Shown: positions 41,083 to 53,407, counted from the first letter of the stretch. The stretch is 64,000 nt of DNA from Falciphora oryzae (GCA_000733355.1 JNVV01000080.1:58196-122195), one strand, 5' to 3'. Made by a program: numbers and translations. The notes: a model not told the origin generated them from the letters alone.

Positions 41083-43431
41083 TCACCCCGGGGTGGAAGC
41101 CCCGTGTGCAACGGCCCGGTGCTCGGACACGCCGCTGCGCTCCCAGTCGTAGACGTCGGCCCTGCCCACGCGCTCCAACGCCACGATGGAGTTACTCCGG
41201 CTTCTATCCTCGGCCCGGACCTCGACCGTCGAGACGACGTGGATGATGGCCCCGCCACCGCCGCCGCCCCCGTTGCCGCCATTGCTGTAGGGCTGCGGGC
41301 CGTACGTAATACTAGACGAGGAGACGGTGTTTCTTTCATCGACGGCGACACAGGCGCCGGCGTTTCCTTCAATGTCGTTTTCCTTGCCAGGACTTTTGTT
41401 GAGGGCTACTACCTCGGTCGTGCTGACGCCCGTTCCTGGGGCCATCAACGGTGGCAGCGCGGCAACGGCCGAGCTGCTGCCGGCTTGCTGCTGCTGTGGT
41501 TGCTCATCATCCGGCCCCGGCGACTCCGGGGATGCCATCCAGAGCGGTATTATGCACTCCGAGCTCGAGCCGGCCGTTGAGCTGCCCGAGGTGCGTTGCT
41601 GAAGCAGCAGCAGGTGTTGTTGTTGTTGTTGTTGGTTCCGCAGCTGTGGTTGTTGCTGCTCCACAGCCACCGGCGCGCCGCGGTAGATGCCTCCATTGAG
41701 CTCCATCTCGACGTCGCCGGGCGCAGCCGTCGTCTCATCCTCCATGCTGGCCCGCCCGGCGCTGCGGAGGAACGAGAAAAGCCCCTCGCCCAAGGCACCG
41801 CCGCCATTGGGGCTCGCTGCCCTTTTCCTTTTCTTCGCCCCTGAGCCCCCAATCGTGACGACTGTGGGCATTGTGTTGTTGTTGTTGTCTGGGTTGGTGT
41901 TGGTCGTGGTTGTGGTGGTGATGAGACCAAACTTGCGGCGCCAGAGCGACGACGTCGTGGTCCAAGTGGTGCTGCTGCGGCGACGGCGGCCGCCCGCCCC
42001 GTCCCGGGGCGACTCCCGCTCGCCGCCGCCGCCGGGGGTCAGGGAGCGCAGGCAGGGGAACCACTCGCGGAGCAGGGGCCATATCACGGGCGCGTTTGAC
42101 ACAAAGATGGCGACCGAGGCCTCGCGCATGTACCAGAGCATATAGTCCGGGTCCCAGACGTTAGAGAAGCCAAAGATCTTTGTTAGGGTGGCGGCGATGA
42201 TGATGAAGCCGCCCATGGAAAAGATGAAAAGCAGGACGGACTTTTGGCGCCAGGGGACGTTTACCCGCAAGATTAAGGGGGTAACGACGCACAGCATGAA
42301 GCAGTCGCTCGAAATGTTGAAACAGGCTTGGACAATGTTGTAGTAAAGAAGCGTGTTGCATTGAAGGTCCGGGGCGGGCATGGCCCAGTAGTTGTGAAAG
42401 GGCCGACAGCCGGAGAAAAAAGCGATCTGTGTGGAGGTGTAGCCGGTAACGACGTACCAGCTGATGTATTTTACGAGCTTTTGGGCGGTCAGGCCGAGGG
42501 TTAGACGCCGGTACATGATGAGCATGCAGGCTTTGATGGTGTAGATCACGTTGAGCATGGACTGCTCGCTGACCCTGTTGGACGTGGGTGTCGGAGGGAG
42601 AATTAGCGGCCAGAGTGGGAAGGGGGCATTGGCAAAAACCTCGATGTCTTTTTTTTTTTTTGTTTTTTCCTGTTCTTTCCGCGGGGCACGAGACTTACAG
42701 AACGATCTTGGATCCCAATATCCGGTCCCGGATCTGTTGGTCGGTGAAATTCTCCGGCGTCCATGGCGGGTAGAGGTTCGAGCCGCCACCCTGGCAGGTG
42801 ACGTTCAGTGTGACTATTAGTGTTGTGTAGAAGGCCTGTTGGGCGGACCGCGCGGGCGTCAGTTTTTCTTCTCGGGTGACTTTTCGGCCTGTCGTTATTG
42901 GCTTGAGAAGAATGGACTAGTCCTCCACCCCAGCTAATGCAGCAGCTTGTTGCTTACCCCGGCCAATACCATGAGGTAGTCGTCCGCCTGCAGATTCCTA
43001 ATGCCCAGCCTTTTTATCCTCGAGATCCTGTGTGGTGGCGGTCAATAATGTGCTGTCAGCTCTGCTAATTGAGGACAAGACGCCGACGAGAGGACAACCC
43101 GGGACGGTGGCAGCAGTTGCGCCGACCCGGTCTTATCGTGGGGCGGAAGCAGGAGGCTGTTGCGGCGGCGTTGGTGGTGGTGGTAGTGCTGCCGTCGGCC
43201 ATCACCACGCCGGAGGGTGGCATACATTCGCAGGATGATAAAGACCATGCAGACCGAAAAGAGGGACCAGCTCTGCGTCTTGACCTGGGCGATGAACTCT
43301 GGGTCGAAGTCGCCCCCGGCGGCGTGGGGCCTGGTGCTCAAGCTGCCCGGCTCTGGGGAGGAGCCGGAGGCACGGGGGCGGGGCGGTAGGTTGCCGTGCA
43401 GGAGTACTAGAGGCGGCGGCGGCTCCGCCAT
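41083..43431 (-). CDS. Rhodopsin-like (Pth11-related) 7TM membrane protein with long polar tail (634 aa)
   Basis: Exons 43431-43226, 43027-42958, 42835-42699 and 42574-41083 splice in phase (1905 nt). Donors are GTATGC, GTAAGC and GTAAGT. The N-terminal half has the fungal rhodopsin-domain layout: WSLFSVCMVFIILRM (TM1) continuing across intron 1 into ISRIKRLGIRNLQADDYLMVLA, an extracellular loop with NVTCQGG, then CMLIMYRRL, ISWYVVTGYTSTQIAFFSGCRPF, the hallmark NISSDCFMLCVVTPLILRV, LLFIFSMGGFIIIAATLTKIFG and VAIFVSNAPVIWPLL. The last ~300 residues are a cytoplasmic tail rich in Gln, Asn, Ser and Gly. The protein should sit in the plasma membrane; related Pth11 senses surface cues, but no ligand can be inferred. 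The stop codon lies inside the target duplication of the downstream LTR. Confidence 0.85.
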
Positions 43432-43439
43432 CGTTCACG

Positions 43440-44930
43440 GGCCGTCTCCGGCGGCCGACATAGGGCGACTAGTATCGCTAACGGGGAATAGGGTGGACGG
43501 AGACAGGCGGCTGTCAGCCAGCTACCCCACGTAGCTTTCTGCTAAAATGATAGGCAATGGGAAAACATCAAAAGACTGGGCTGGGGTATGAAGGTGCATT
43601 ACACAAGAGCTGGAAAGAGGGCGAACAAAAGCCGGGATGAGCGGCAAAAAACGAAAGAGGCAGCCGAACCGGGACAGACGGCTAACACGAGGAACCCGAT
43701 AAGCAATTGCGCGTGGGAGGGACACCCGTCACCTGGATTGGCGGACGAGCTACCCAGGGTTTGACTCGTGGGATTTGGCTCCCGTTGCTAAGCTTTCGAG
43801 TTTATTTGCGCTATGGGCGCCACGGCCTCGTCCCGCCATGCTGCAGCTTGGGGAGACCCTGCATCGTTCAAAACGCTTACGGGAGTAATGCTTGCATCAG
43901 GGCTTTTAGGTACATCTCTCCTCGTCGTGGCGCTGTCATGGCATCCCATTTGGCTGGCCACTCCCCGCGGGTGCTCTTCCCTGGCAAAGCGCCCAATTGC
44001 GCGCGACCAGTGGGTTTTAGCATGGCCCCGGAACCGCTGGACCGCAGACTTTTCCGCCCGCTCGAGCATGGGCGGCGGCGCGACGTCGTCGTGGAGGGGC
44101 GCCGGATATTGGCCAAATCTGCCTGCTTGCGCGGGCTTGAAACGCCCGTGCTGAGTCGGCCCTCTGGCTGGGATGGGCCGGTACCAAGAAGGGCTTTCTG
44201 TTTGTCCCGGTCGGCGAGATGGACTCTTTCGTGGTCTCGGCGCGTCGCCAACCTCGCCCCGTCTCCCGTCTCGTTCCAGGGCTTTGGCCAAATATGCGCG
44301 CTCTCCGACGTCCCCACCCCGCCACGGGACTCCGCAACGTCAGGATCCTGATTGACAATTCCTGGATCGACACCCTCAACCAAGCCGATCACCAGGCTCC
44401 CGAGCCGGCAACCGGGGAGCTAGACGACGACTCCTTTAACGACCAGCTTACCACCAGCCTGAAAATCCACGCGAGCGCGGCAAAGAATACAGCGCCAACC
44501 ACTGAGAAGAACTGCTCAATTACTACTGCAACCAGGGTGGTTGACGACCTGGAGCGACTGGCGGTAGAGGGGCACATGGAGCCGGATACTGGTGATGTCC
44601 TTGTCGACATCGGCATCGTTGCTTCTAAGCTCCGTCCTCTGCCCCTCTCGAGCGCTCTTCTCCCTCCTTGACCATTCTCGATTGCTAATTCTCCAAAATC
44701 GCAACATACATGGCCTGCAAAGACGTCATCGGGGTCGAGAAGTCGCAGCCGCGCCATATGCCACCACTGCCCAGCGCGCCATCCCACTGACTGCGCATAT
44801 GCGTCCAACGGTCATTGTTGTCCACCTTGAATTAGAATCCACTGATACCCGCCACCGCGGCCAATGGGGTACGGCTCCTCCCCTAATACTCTCCTGGCCC
44901 GTTAAAAATCGGCTCCCAGAACGACTAAAC
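43440..44930. other. No confident gene
   Basis: Long GC-rich frames occur on both strands (for example 44219-44671 plus and 44808-44389 minus, the latter with a hydrophobic stretch). They overlap each other and lack convincing starts, splice sites or domains. I see no basis for a gene call. Confidence 0.35.
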
Positions 44931-45005
44931 GCCGCGGAACTCACCACGCGGCATACCTAGGTTGTGCTTTTCGGTTTCAACCTTAATGCCATCATACTTT
45001 TTGTC

Positions 45006-48000
45006 CTAGACGCACCACCCCCACACGTTGCCGTTATATCTCGAGTTGCCGGACTTGATCGTCAGGCGGAAGCCCCTTTCGGTTAGGTTGTCTACATTGT
45101 ACGACAAACAAGCAGACCGGGTTTCGTCGTTGTCATGGCCGCCAGAGGGGGTCACGTGATGTGACCCCTCCAGGCAGATTCTTTACATAGGACCCCCCGC
45201 CAGGCCAGGCCTCCGGCCTCTGCCCTCCGAATACATCACCTTTTCACCACCATTCGAGATCCCCCATACTGGCTCTCACAGTCGTCGGTACCCCAGTCCG
45301 TTTCATAGTCGAGGGTGACGCACCACACGGCCGCCGTAGGGCGTGGTGAACTCGACGTCGAAACTAGCCTCCGTGTTGGACTGCTTTAGGTCCACTTTGC
45401 CTTGGAAGTCGAGGTAGCCTGTGTTAAAATTAACTTCGTTTTGGGGTAGCGCGAGCCACGAGTAGGTTAGGTGATGCATGTGTTTGGGCGCCAGTGTCTT
45501 GATAGAAAAGCGATCTTTTGTGACCGTGACGCCGCCGTCCTTCGCTTCACCGTCGTCCCGCCAGGACCACGACAGCGGCATCGGCCTCTCCTGATCGCGG
45601 CCGCGAACCTCGCTGAAGGCGCAGAGAACCTGGGGCTCATTCGGATATCTCAGACCGAGGGGCGCCGACTTCGCATTCCACCCACCCCAGAAGGCGTTGT
45701 CGACGACAATCTGGCCGCAGCGGCTGGGGACGTGGTTGTAGCGCTAGTCCTCCACTTCGGACGAGGAGTTTTCCGCTGGAGGCGGGATGTCACCCCACAC
45801 AAAGCTGAGGCGGAACACCTGGCGGCCCATGTGCTATCCGTAGTCGTTGCTGCGGCCAAAGAAGCCCTTGAGCGTCCCCTTGCTTAGGGGGCAGTCTACT
45901 CGGCGAATCTTGATCTCCGTGAACTCGTAATCGTCCTTCTCGGCCCTCCCGACGCCTGTTGGCCTGCTGAAGCGAGCCTCGGCCAGCAGGCTGCGCCCGC
46001 GATTGATCAATAGCGTCACGCCTAGAACGGTGCGATACATATACGCCCCTGGATATGGATAGTGCCGGTCTCGATAGACCCGGACGTGATGCGCTCGCCT
46101 GGAGCAAAATCCCCGAGCTCATAGCGATCGCCAGTGGGGTGTGGCTGATGGCCACCCCAGTTATTGTCGTTTTTTTCCTTCTCGCCGTAATTTAAGCATA
46201 CTCGGATGTCGTGACTTACATCTCCCTTCTTTACCCGCAGGCCATTTATATACTCGAGTTCGACGGACTGCACGCTTCCCTATGCAACGTGGACCACAAT
46301 GTTTCTGACTTGCCAGTCGTGTTGGAGAAACTCCAGGTTGTTAAAGGGCTCGCCTTGATCGCTGCTTCCGGCTGCTGGTGTGACGTTGATGTTGAGACCG
46401 ATAGTCGGGTTACGCGCGACGCATTGGTCAAATGCGTCGATCTCGTGCTCGTCAAAGGCAGCCTTGTCATCGTCTGTGTACAGCCGGGGTGCCGCCTCGA
46501 GCGTGGCATTATGCTTGCGCTCATCCTCCGTCTGCGCCTTCGGCTGGATCAGCTGGCCGGTCAGCGCGACGTCCTTGGGCTGAAGCCTAACCGGGTGGTT
46601 GACCTTGGGCAGTCGCACCTCGAATGAGGCCGGCGGCTGAAAGGGCTCCTGGTGGTCCTCCTCGGTTGCCAGCGTCGGGTCCGCCTCGATCGCGTCCACC
46701 TCGTTGACGATGTGGACCATCTGTCGGCGGACCTCCCTGCGTGCGTCTTCGAGGCCGTCAATGGAAGCTTCGAACCTGCGTCTGTCTCCGACCCCGCGGG
46801 TCGGCCTAGCGGGCTCTGCTGCCTCGACCTGCACTGAGGCTGCAATCCCGGCAGACTCAATCGTGTTGCCGGCGCTACACGGCTTGTCCACGTCGGTTGT
46901 ATTGGCCGGAGCAGCCTCCACACCTCCTTCTCCTTCTCTTCCGGGAGCCGCGGAAGCCACGACCTGGTCGGGACCCTGGTGAGGGTCTTTTGTCTCCCAC
47001 GACTGAATTACCATCGTCTTGTTCCGCACCGCAAAGATCTGTTCCGTCAGCTGTTCGTATAGGGCTTTGTAGCCCATAAAGGCCTCCATGAGCACGTTTG
47101 TGTGCATCAGTGCGTTCTCGTACGCAAGCCTGGAGTACTCGCGAGGCTGTTTGGCCACGAAGCTCCTCAGGCTATCGTACTTCGTCAGGATGGCGTAAGT
47201 GCGCTGCGGGCAGTAGGCGACAAGGTCTGGGAAACGCGCGGGGGACTGCATGAGGCTCTTGAGGTCCCACTGCTGTTCCATGGGCTTGATGTGGCCGCCT
47301 CCGCACCAGCTGACCTGGATGGTCGTCTCTGTGTTGGCCAATATGTTCTCGTGCGCGATGTCGACGTTGGCCTCGGCGTCGACATTCATGGGGCTCGTGG
47401 TGAAGGCGACCTTGGCCTCGTCCCGGATGTCAGTCTTCTTGGCCTTGTTGAGAATCCTCATGCTGACGAGCGCGTTGAACTCGCCGCCTTCGAGGAAGCC
47501 CGAGATGAAGCTGTCGCCGTAGAGTTTGGCGAAGTTTTCCTTGTTCAGCCCCTTTATCGGGTTGTACTCGAGCGCGTCCTTGAAGTTGAGCGTCTAATTG
47601 ACCACCTTGACCGAGATGTAGTAGTTGAGATCGGCCTCCTTGACTTGTCGCTGTCGATGAAGGACCCCCGGCCGCTGCCGCCGATCTTGGCCGCCTTGAT
47701 CGACAGCGAGCCCGAGATGCACATGTCATCCGTGATGTCGCTCAGCCGGTCGATGAAGCGGCTCGTGTAGGTGACTGTCTGGCTCGGCCCACGGGGAGCA
47801 GAGGCGTCAAACGCGTAGTCCTGAATGTTTTCGCCCATGCCGTTGAAACCTCGCGGGGCGAGAATCTGGTTCTTTCGCGCGATCTTTTTCATTTCGTCCA
47901 GCGAGATCCCGCCGCCGTTCTTGTCCGCCGCGCTGGTGATGGCCTTTTTTATGGCTTCTCGGCGCCTCTTGGCCATCTCGCGCCTCTCCTTGCGGATCTC

Positions 48001-49087
48001 GCGCTGTTCCTCGCGGCCCTCCTCGCGACGCCTCTTTTGCTCGGCACGATCCTCCCTCTCGAGCTCCTGCCTGTGCTCCAGCTGGGCCTTGACCTTTTCC
48101 AGCTCGGCCTTTTTCAAGCTGGCGACCAGCTCCTGCATCTCTGGCTGCTGTGCCGCCCACTTAACCCCATTTCGAAGCTCAATGGCGACATCCCTTGCCA
48201 CCCCGCGCCAGTAGGGCTCGTGAATGGGCGCCGCCGCCGCCGGCTCGCCTGTCGCTGCCCCGGATGTTGGTGGTTGCTGCGGGGGCTTGCCGAGCCCGCC
48301 AGAGGAAGAATGCTGATGGTTGCCAGCGGGAGGGGGCGGCTGCGAAACCGGAGAGGGCGAATGGGTGGGCGTTTGTTCCCCAGGCCTCTCGAGCGGCGTC
48401 GCCCTTGTAATCCTGGGCTGCGCGCCGTCGCCAGATGTGGCAGCGTTGGGCTCGCCATCGCTTCCATCGCGAGGTTCGGTGCTGGCCTCAGTACCATGCG
48501 CGACTCGTTCCCATGGCTCTCCGGAATGATGGCTTTCGGCCACGGATGGCGCGTTTCCGCGCTGCATTTGACATGCCCTGACCTGAAGGTGCGGCCACGG
48601 GCTCCTGCCTCTCCGCCGCAGCAATCTTGGCACCAACTGTCGTAACGGCCTTTCCACTGCCTAAAGACTCGAAAAGGGCAGCTCCGTCCGCGCCATCGTC
48701 TTCCTCTGCCACGCAAGCCACCTCTCCCTCCACCGCCTCGCTCCTCCCGAAACTGGAGCTGATGCCTTGAATCGTGAGAGGAGCGGGTTTCTCTTCTGCA
48801 ATGACCTCTGGCTGGCGCGTCCAGGCGGAGAGCTTTGACCCCGACTCGGCGAGGATCCGCATCGTGGTTCCGTCGTTGAGGAGGACGTTTTCGGCCCTTT
48901 CAGGTTTCACAACCACGGCATCGTCCACGCAGATTTGCTGCGTATACGAGTTGAATCTGTTATAATGTTGGTGCAAAAGGAATAACGGGTTGTCAGCTGA
49001 AGCCACAGGCGCGCGCCTAGTCATAAGGAGAGGATACGGCAAAACATTTGCAAGAACGTGCGCACCCTTGCCCAAGCCGCATGGCAT
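45006..49087 (-). pseudogene. Decayed MACPF-type (perforin-like) gene
   Basis: A multi-part minus-strand coding region. From the right: a polar N-terminal region (about 49000-48600), a Pro/Ser linker and a strongly charged coiled coil (about 48090-47930, EEQREIRKERREMAKRRREA). Next comes the MACPF-like core, with the segment YGDSFISGFLEGGEF (about 47525-47480) that typifies fungal MAC/perforin proteins, and a C-terminal domain ending before 45006. Breaks: frame changes near 48640, 47645 and 46050; in-frame TAG at 47594-47596 and at 46280-46282, both consistent with CAG to TAG; and a solo LTR at 45131-45280 in the last coding part. Family members form membrane pores or act in defence. This copy cannot make a full protein. 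Exon borders are not resolved, and I do not reconstruct it. Confidence 0.65.
45131..45280 (-). repeat. Solo LTR, family 3 (copy d, inverted) with 5-bp TSD
   Basis: A 150-bp reverse complement of family 3 (plus strand begins TGTCATGGCCGCC and ends GGCTCTCACA). It is flanked by GTCGT on both sides (45126-45130, 45281-45285). It sits within the 3' coding part of the MACPF-type gene: recognisable coding sequence resumes on its other side. Confidence 0.9.
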
Positions 49088-49719
49088 TGGTGTATGGCAC
49101 CAAGAGAAGTCCCATGGTTACACGCTGTTGAGGGACGCTGGCGAGAAAGATGTATTGTCTTGGAATCTTGTGCTGCCCCGCAAAGACCGTCAAGGAACGA
49201 GAGCCCGACAATAAAATCTGTCCACGGGCGAGATTGTTTTCTTGAGAATCTTAATAAGGACGTGGCCCACTTGTATTTTCTGATGGCCGCGAGCCCGATG
49301 CAAAACAAGAAGGAAAAAGGCAGGGGGCAACCTTCGCTTATGTTGGTGGCTGGGCTTCCTAGGCCCCGCCCAGCCCAAGCCGAGCCTCGGGCCCCGGCGG
49401 GTCTTGGGAACCTCTTTGGTCAAGCTTCTTGCTAAAGCGGTCTGGGACTTTCTGGGCCGACTGTCCTTGCGCTAGCGCCGCGAGCCAGACTCGGCCGCGG
49501 GCCAGACTCGTCCATGTCGGTGGAATGGGCTAAAAACGCGACGCATGCGCGAAGTGCAAAGAAGGTTTGCCTCCGTCTTCGGCATGTCTCGCTTGCTGAC
49601 ACTAGAACTAGCTATCACAGGGTCTTTTGGGGGTATCTGAAGACACTCTGCCGCTGCTGCCAATTACCCAGGTGATGTGTGACAGGCCAAACCGTGGAAC
49701 CCAACCTAGCTTGCCAACC
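49088..49719. other. Divergent intergenic region
   Basis: Between the minus-strand MACPF-type gene and the plus-strand gene at 49720. It may have held both promoters. GGCC-rich near 49345-49410; no coding features. Confidence 0.4.
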
Positions 49720-50240
49720 ATGCCAGCGAACCCCGTCCCATGGGTACCCCCGCCGTAGGGCAAGACGCCCTTCACCATCCCAAACTTTGAAGACCGGAAC
49801 TCCGTCGAGAGGTTCAAGCTGCAGAACCTGGTTCAAAACAAGCTCCCAATCACGCTGCCATGGGGCCAGGGCAAGACGGTCAGGCTAGAGACATGCCTGC
49901 ATTCCTCTCGCCTGGATACGGAAACCCCCTGGGAGGAGAAACAAAGCCCTTTTCTGGCTACCAACCTGTTCCAGCCCGCCGACATCGTGCTGAGGCGTGA
50001 ATCGGGCCTGGCAGCGAGCTTCCAGTCCACCCAGACGTCGTCAGGTTCCAACACCAAGGACCATCTGTCCTTGGGGTCCGGCGTCGGAGTTGGCCTGCCC
50101 TTTGTGGCTTCTGTCTCCGTCAAGGGGGATTACGACCAGAAAGTTATGAAGAACCAGGATGTGAGTATTGCAGAGAGCGAGTGATATCAGCTTCATATCG
50201 AGGACTCCACTGATGGCCACTTTTTACGGGTTTCATGCAG
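49720..50240 (+). pseudogene. Truncated gene divergent from the MACPF-type gene
   Basis: From the ATG at 49720 the frame reads MPANPVPWVPPP, a TAG (49756-49758, consistent with CAG to TAG), then GKTPFTIPNFEDRNSVERF and GQGKTVRLETCLHSSRLDTE. It continues to LGSGVGVGLPFVASVSVKG and NQD at a good donor (GTGAGT, 50161). An intron with acceptor CATGCAG leads to a tiny exon after 50240, after which coding similarity is lost. The G-V-G-V-x-L-P-F-x-A-S-V-S-V-x-G-x-Y-D pattern recalls N-terminal regions of fungal proteins that also contain MACPF-like parts, but this is a memory-based impression. The gene is 3' truncated and has a stop. Confidence 0.55.
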
Positions 50241-50682
50241 GCCTCGGCTTTATGCAAGGTAATCGGCCCAATCACCGTGATTAACTCCGTGTGACATTAA
50301 CCAAAGTGCATTAGTTATCGTAATACCGAAGTACCTACCATCATTACTGCCCAGGTCGGAGATTACGGAAAGTTTGCTGAGAATTAAAAAAATCACACCC
50401 GGCCGTGTGCACCAAGCGAGTCCGCCATACAGGATACTTTAATTTTGCAGGCGGCCGGCTTATCCAAAGGCGACTGTAGCTAATACACCGTAATCCTGCT
50501 GCTGCAAGGCACTACAGTCTTAAAATAAAGTAAGACAATGGAGGTTACGCCGACTCCGATAATGCACAATAAACAAGGAACTGAAGGCTTACGCGTTCGA
50601 TACCTTTCATGCACTCCCTTATATTCTTTTCTAGTCTGTAAGCCCAGGAATTGTTGCGCTTCGAGGAATTAAAATACTTTGA
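50241..50682. other. No gene recognised
   Basis: AT-richer decayed sequence following the truncated gene; no element ends found. Confidence 0.4.
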
Positions 50683-50850
50683 CTGTCGGTAGGAGTAGGT
50701 ACTCCTGTAGGCACGGAGACCTCCAAACGGGGTGAACAACGATCCCTAGCTCTGAGGAATTGTATTTCTATTGTGCATTAAGAAGGAAAGGAATCTATCT
50801 GCCAGAGAGGGAGGGCAATCAAGCCCTTATATGCATCGCCAATAGGGCTT
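50683..50850 (+). repeat. LTR, family 6 (partial copy)
   Basis: Starts TGTCGGTAGGAGTAGGTACTC and is homologous to the first ~150 bp of 50853-51152 and 26661-26950. The 3' part is missing. It lies in direct tandem with the next copy. Confidence 0.7.
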
Positions 50851-50852
50851 GG

Positions 50853-51152
50853 TGTTGGTAGGAGTTGGTACTCCTGTTGGCTCGGAGATCTCCAAAAGAG
50901 GTGAACAATGATCCCTTATATCAGAGGAATCATAATCTATTGTGCACGAAGAAGAAAGGAATCTATCTGCCAGAGAGGGAGCAGGAGGGAGGCTATATAT
51001 ACACGATCCAGATCACCAAAGGGCCCTTCCCCTGCTCCCAGCCTCCGCGAGCTTGCGGGTCCTCGGGTCCCATGATCAGGGATCACGAGACCGGAGGATC
51101 CGGGTCTCTCTGAGCTCTACCGATTGCCTGCACAGGCCAGTGCAATCCAACA
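50853..51152 (+). repeat. Solo LTR, family 6 (copy c)
   Basis: A 300-bp element beginning TGTTGGTAGGAGTTGG and ending CAATCCAACA, with a TATATATA box near 50995. The flanks CTTGG and CTCGG differ at one base, an imperfect 5-bp duplication. Confidence 0.8.
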
Positions 51153-51207
51153 CTCGGCCCTCCAGGTCACGGGGCCCCGTGGGCCCCCGTAGGCCCCTGG
51201 GCTTCCT

Positions 51208-51236
51208 AGGCTTCCTAGGCTTCCTAGGCCCTTCTG
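51208..51236. repeat. Three 10-bp tandem units
   Basis: The unit CTTCCTAGG(C) is repeated three times in a row in CCTGGG/GGCC-rich DNA. Confidence 0.8.
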
Positions 51237-52018
51237 GCTTCCCATCCTTCAAGTGCATGCGCCAAAATAATGTTGCAATAATGCCGGAATAATAATCCAA
51301 CAGAACCCAAATTATCGCCAATCGGGATAATTTGCTGCGCGCAAATACGCCGTAAAAGGCCAGCGAATTGGGCTTGCACTGATTTCGTATTGTGTGTAGC
51401 CTGGCGGGCGGGCTTCGTTATGGGCTAGGGATGGATGGTCCAGGTGCCGAAAAAAACGGACGGCGGCGGCCAGCGAAACCGCGGACGTTTGCAGGATCCA
51501 ATCGCGCTCGACGCGGACGTGCTGGGTCCGCTACGTCCGCGCCAATGGCCTGCGCTGGCGGAGCCGTGCGATGGAGCACATCGACTGGGCGGGCGGCGCC
51601 GTTGGTGAAGGAGGTTTGCGTGTCCGGGGGAGGGGGTCGACTCCGCCACGCAGCTTAATAGTCTGTTCCAATCTCACCAAAACGGCCAGAACCAGCCGAC
51701 AACCAAGCCGTTTGTCGGTGCCGTCATCCCCGGCGTATGCGTTGACCCGGCACTCGCACTCAATGTGCAGCTCATCTTCCGCCAGCGGGTCCGGCCGTGG
51801 CACGCAGCGAGTGCACCGGCGCACGAGGCGGCAGTGGCCATGCTGCGCTCCGCCCCGGGCCGCTTTTGAGACTTCAGCGCCGCTTTGTTCCGCTCCCAAA
51901 AGACTTTTTCGACGGCCGCGTGGCGCCCTGGGCGCCCATGGACAGCCGGTCCAAGAAGAGCCTCAAAGCCTTCGCCAGTTCCGGTGTGAGCTCGTGTAAG
52001 CGCCGCCGCTTGCTCCCC
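51237..52018. other. Possible gene relic, not assignable
   Basis: A plus-strand frame around 51680-51865 reads KPFVGAVIPGVCVDPALALNVQLIFRQRVRPWHAA and, in another frame near 51900, FFDGRVAPWAPMDSRSKKSLKAF. Both look protein-like but are out of phase, and I do not recognise them. Confidence 0.25.
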
Positions 52019-52266
52019 TATTGCAAAGTAGAGGGTATGCAGTAGAAGGATTGTCTTGATTTCTACCTCTAAGGAACTAATAGGAAAGCGCCCGAGGGTC
52101 TACCACCCTCGGGGTCTTTATACACGAGTGCGCAGTAGGAGTGGAGAGCCCTTCTCGGCGTCGCCGAGTGCTCTGTAACTGCTGTTGAGCACCTGCGACG
52201 CCGATGAGGGTGGTGATGCAGATCCCGGCCGGCACAGCCGGGGTACCCCCTCGATCCTTTGCGACA
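52019..52266 (+). repeat. Solo LTR, family 2 (copy b) with 5-bp TSD
   Basis: Begins TATTGCAAAGTAGAGG (one change from the TGTTGC of its relatives) and ends CCTTTGCGACA. It is flanked by TCCCC on both sides (52014-52018, 52267-52271). Confidence 0.92.
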
Positions 52267-53290
52267 TCCCCCCTGACCGGATGTGCGCGTACGCCTCGCG
52301 CATACGCTGGAACACGAACTCGTCGTTATCTCTCTCGAGCTCGAGGATCTGGAAGCCTTCGACGCACAAGAGGTACCGTCTCTCGGCGCTGAACGCCGGC
52401 CTCCCTGTCGCCCCCGAAACTAAAAAAGGGGGCATGGTGGGGTCAGTGTTGCTCAGTAAATCCTGCTGCGCTTTCACTAACATAATGATCAAGGCATTGA
52501 ACCCTCGGGTATCCAGAAACGCGTTTGGCACAAGTGGCGGAGGATGCGACGGCGTACTTTACGGACGCGTACATGCTTTCCAAGAAAGTGCCGGGGCAGC
52601 GGCTGGCTATTTGTCGCAGATTGGCGTGCCCAGAGCCTTACGATCGCTGCCGCCTCACGCCGGCGAAAATCGACAGTCCAACACGCTTGCAGCCCCAGCC
52701 TTGTCCTGACATGGATAACGTGCAGGTGCAGATGCAAGCCACCCATCCTAACTCGATCTCGACCGATTCCAACCTTGCGCGACATACTAACCACAAGCTG
52801 GGACTTGGGTCGTCCTTGCGTGGGCGCAACCTCTATCCAATTACTAATCAGACAGGTGTAACTTATAAATCAGAGCGAAGTAGTTCTGATTGGATGTCCA
52901 GTTGCGTCAAGGTGTGATCACCTTGTAGCCAAAAGGGGCGCCATGTGGGTGTCAGTTTTGTTGGTTGCGACGGCCGCGCTGGGGTTTCTATGGCAGTAGG
53001 CGAAGGGTGCGGCTTTCGAGCGGGCGTGAGGGTCGCATCGATCGAGAGCGTGAGGCAGCCGATTGGTGGTTTGGCGATGGCTTCGACGAGCCGGGACATG
53101 CGGGATTTGCCATTGGTCTTGCGTCCGCGCGGCATCCAAGGGGGGCTGCGGTACGAGGAGAATGCAAAGCCTCCCGCCTCGTTGTACCAAATGAAGGAAA
53201 CAGAAAATGTTGCTTTTAAAAAGTAGTCGTAATGCTTAGGTCTTGCTGCGGAGGGCAACGTTATGTGCGTGATATGATGGGCGTCTACTA
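52267..53290. other. No confident gene
   Basis: Short overlapping frames on both strands (the longest is a minus-strand frame of about 150 codons ending at 52863) without recognisable motifs. The right end is the target of the pogo-type insertion. Confidence 0.35.
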
Positions 53291-53407
53291 GAGTGGGGCA
53301 CCCGAACTTGGCCATCCCCCCATCTTGGCCATCAAAAAATCACACAGGCGGCTACAGGCAACGACACCACAACCAATGCAATTCCATTCAAATACATAAA
53401 AAAGCTA

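Noticed and set aside
44389..44808. Minus-strand frame with a transmembrane-like stretch
   Set aside because: It overlaps equally plausible plus-strand frames and has no start, intron or family support, so no gene is called.
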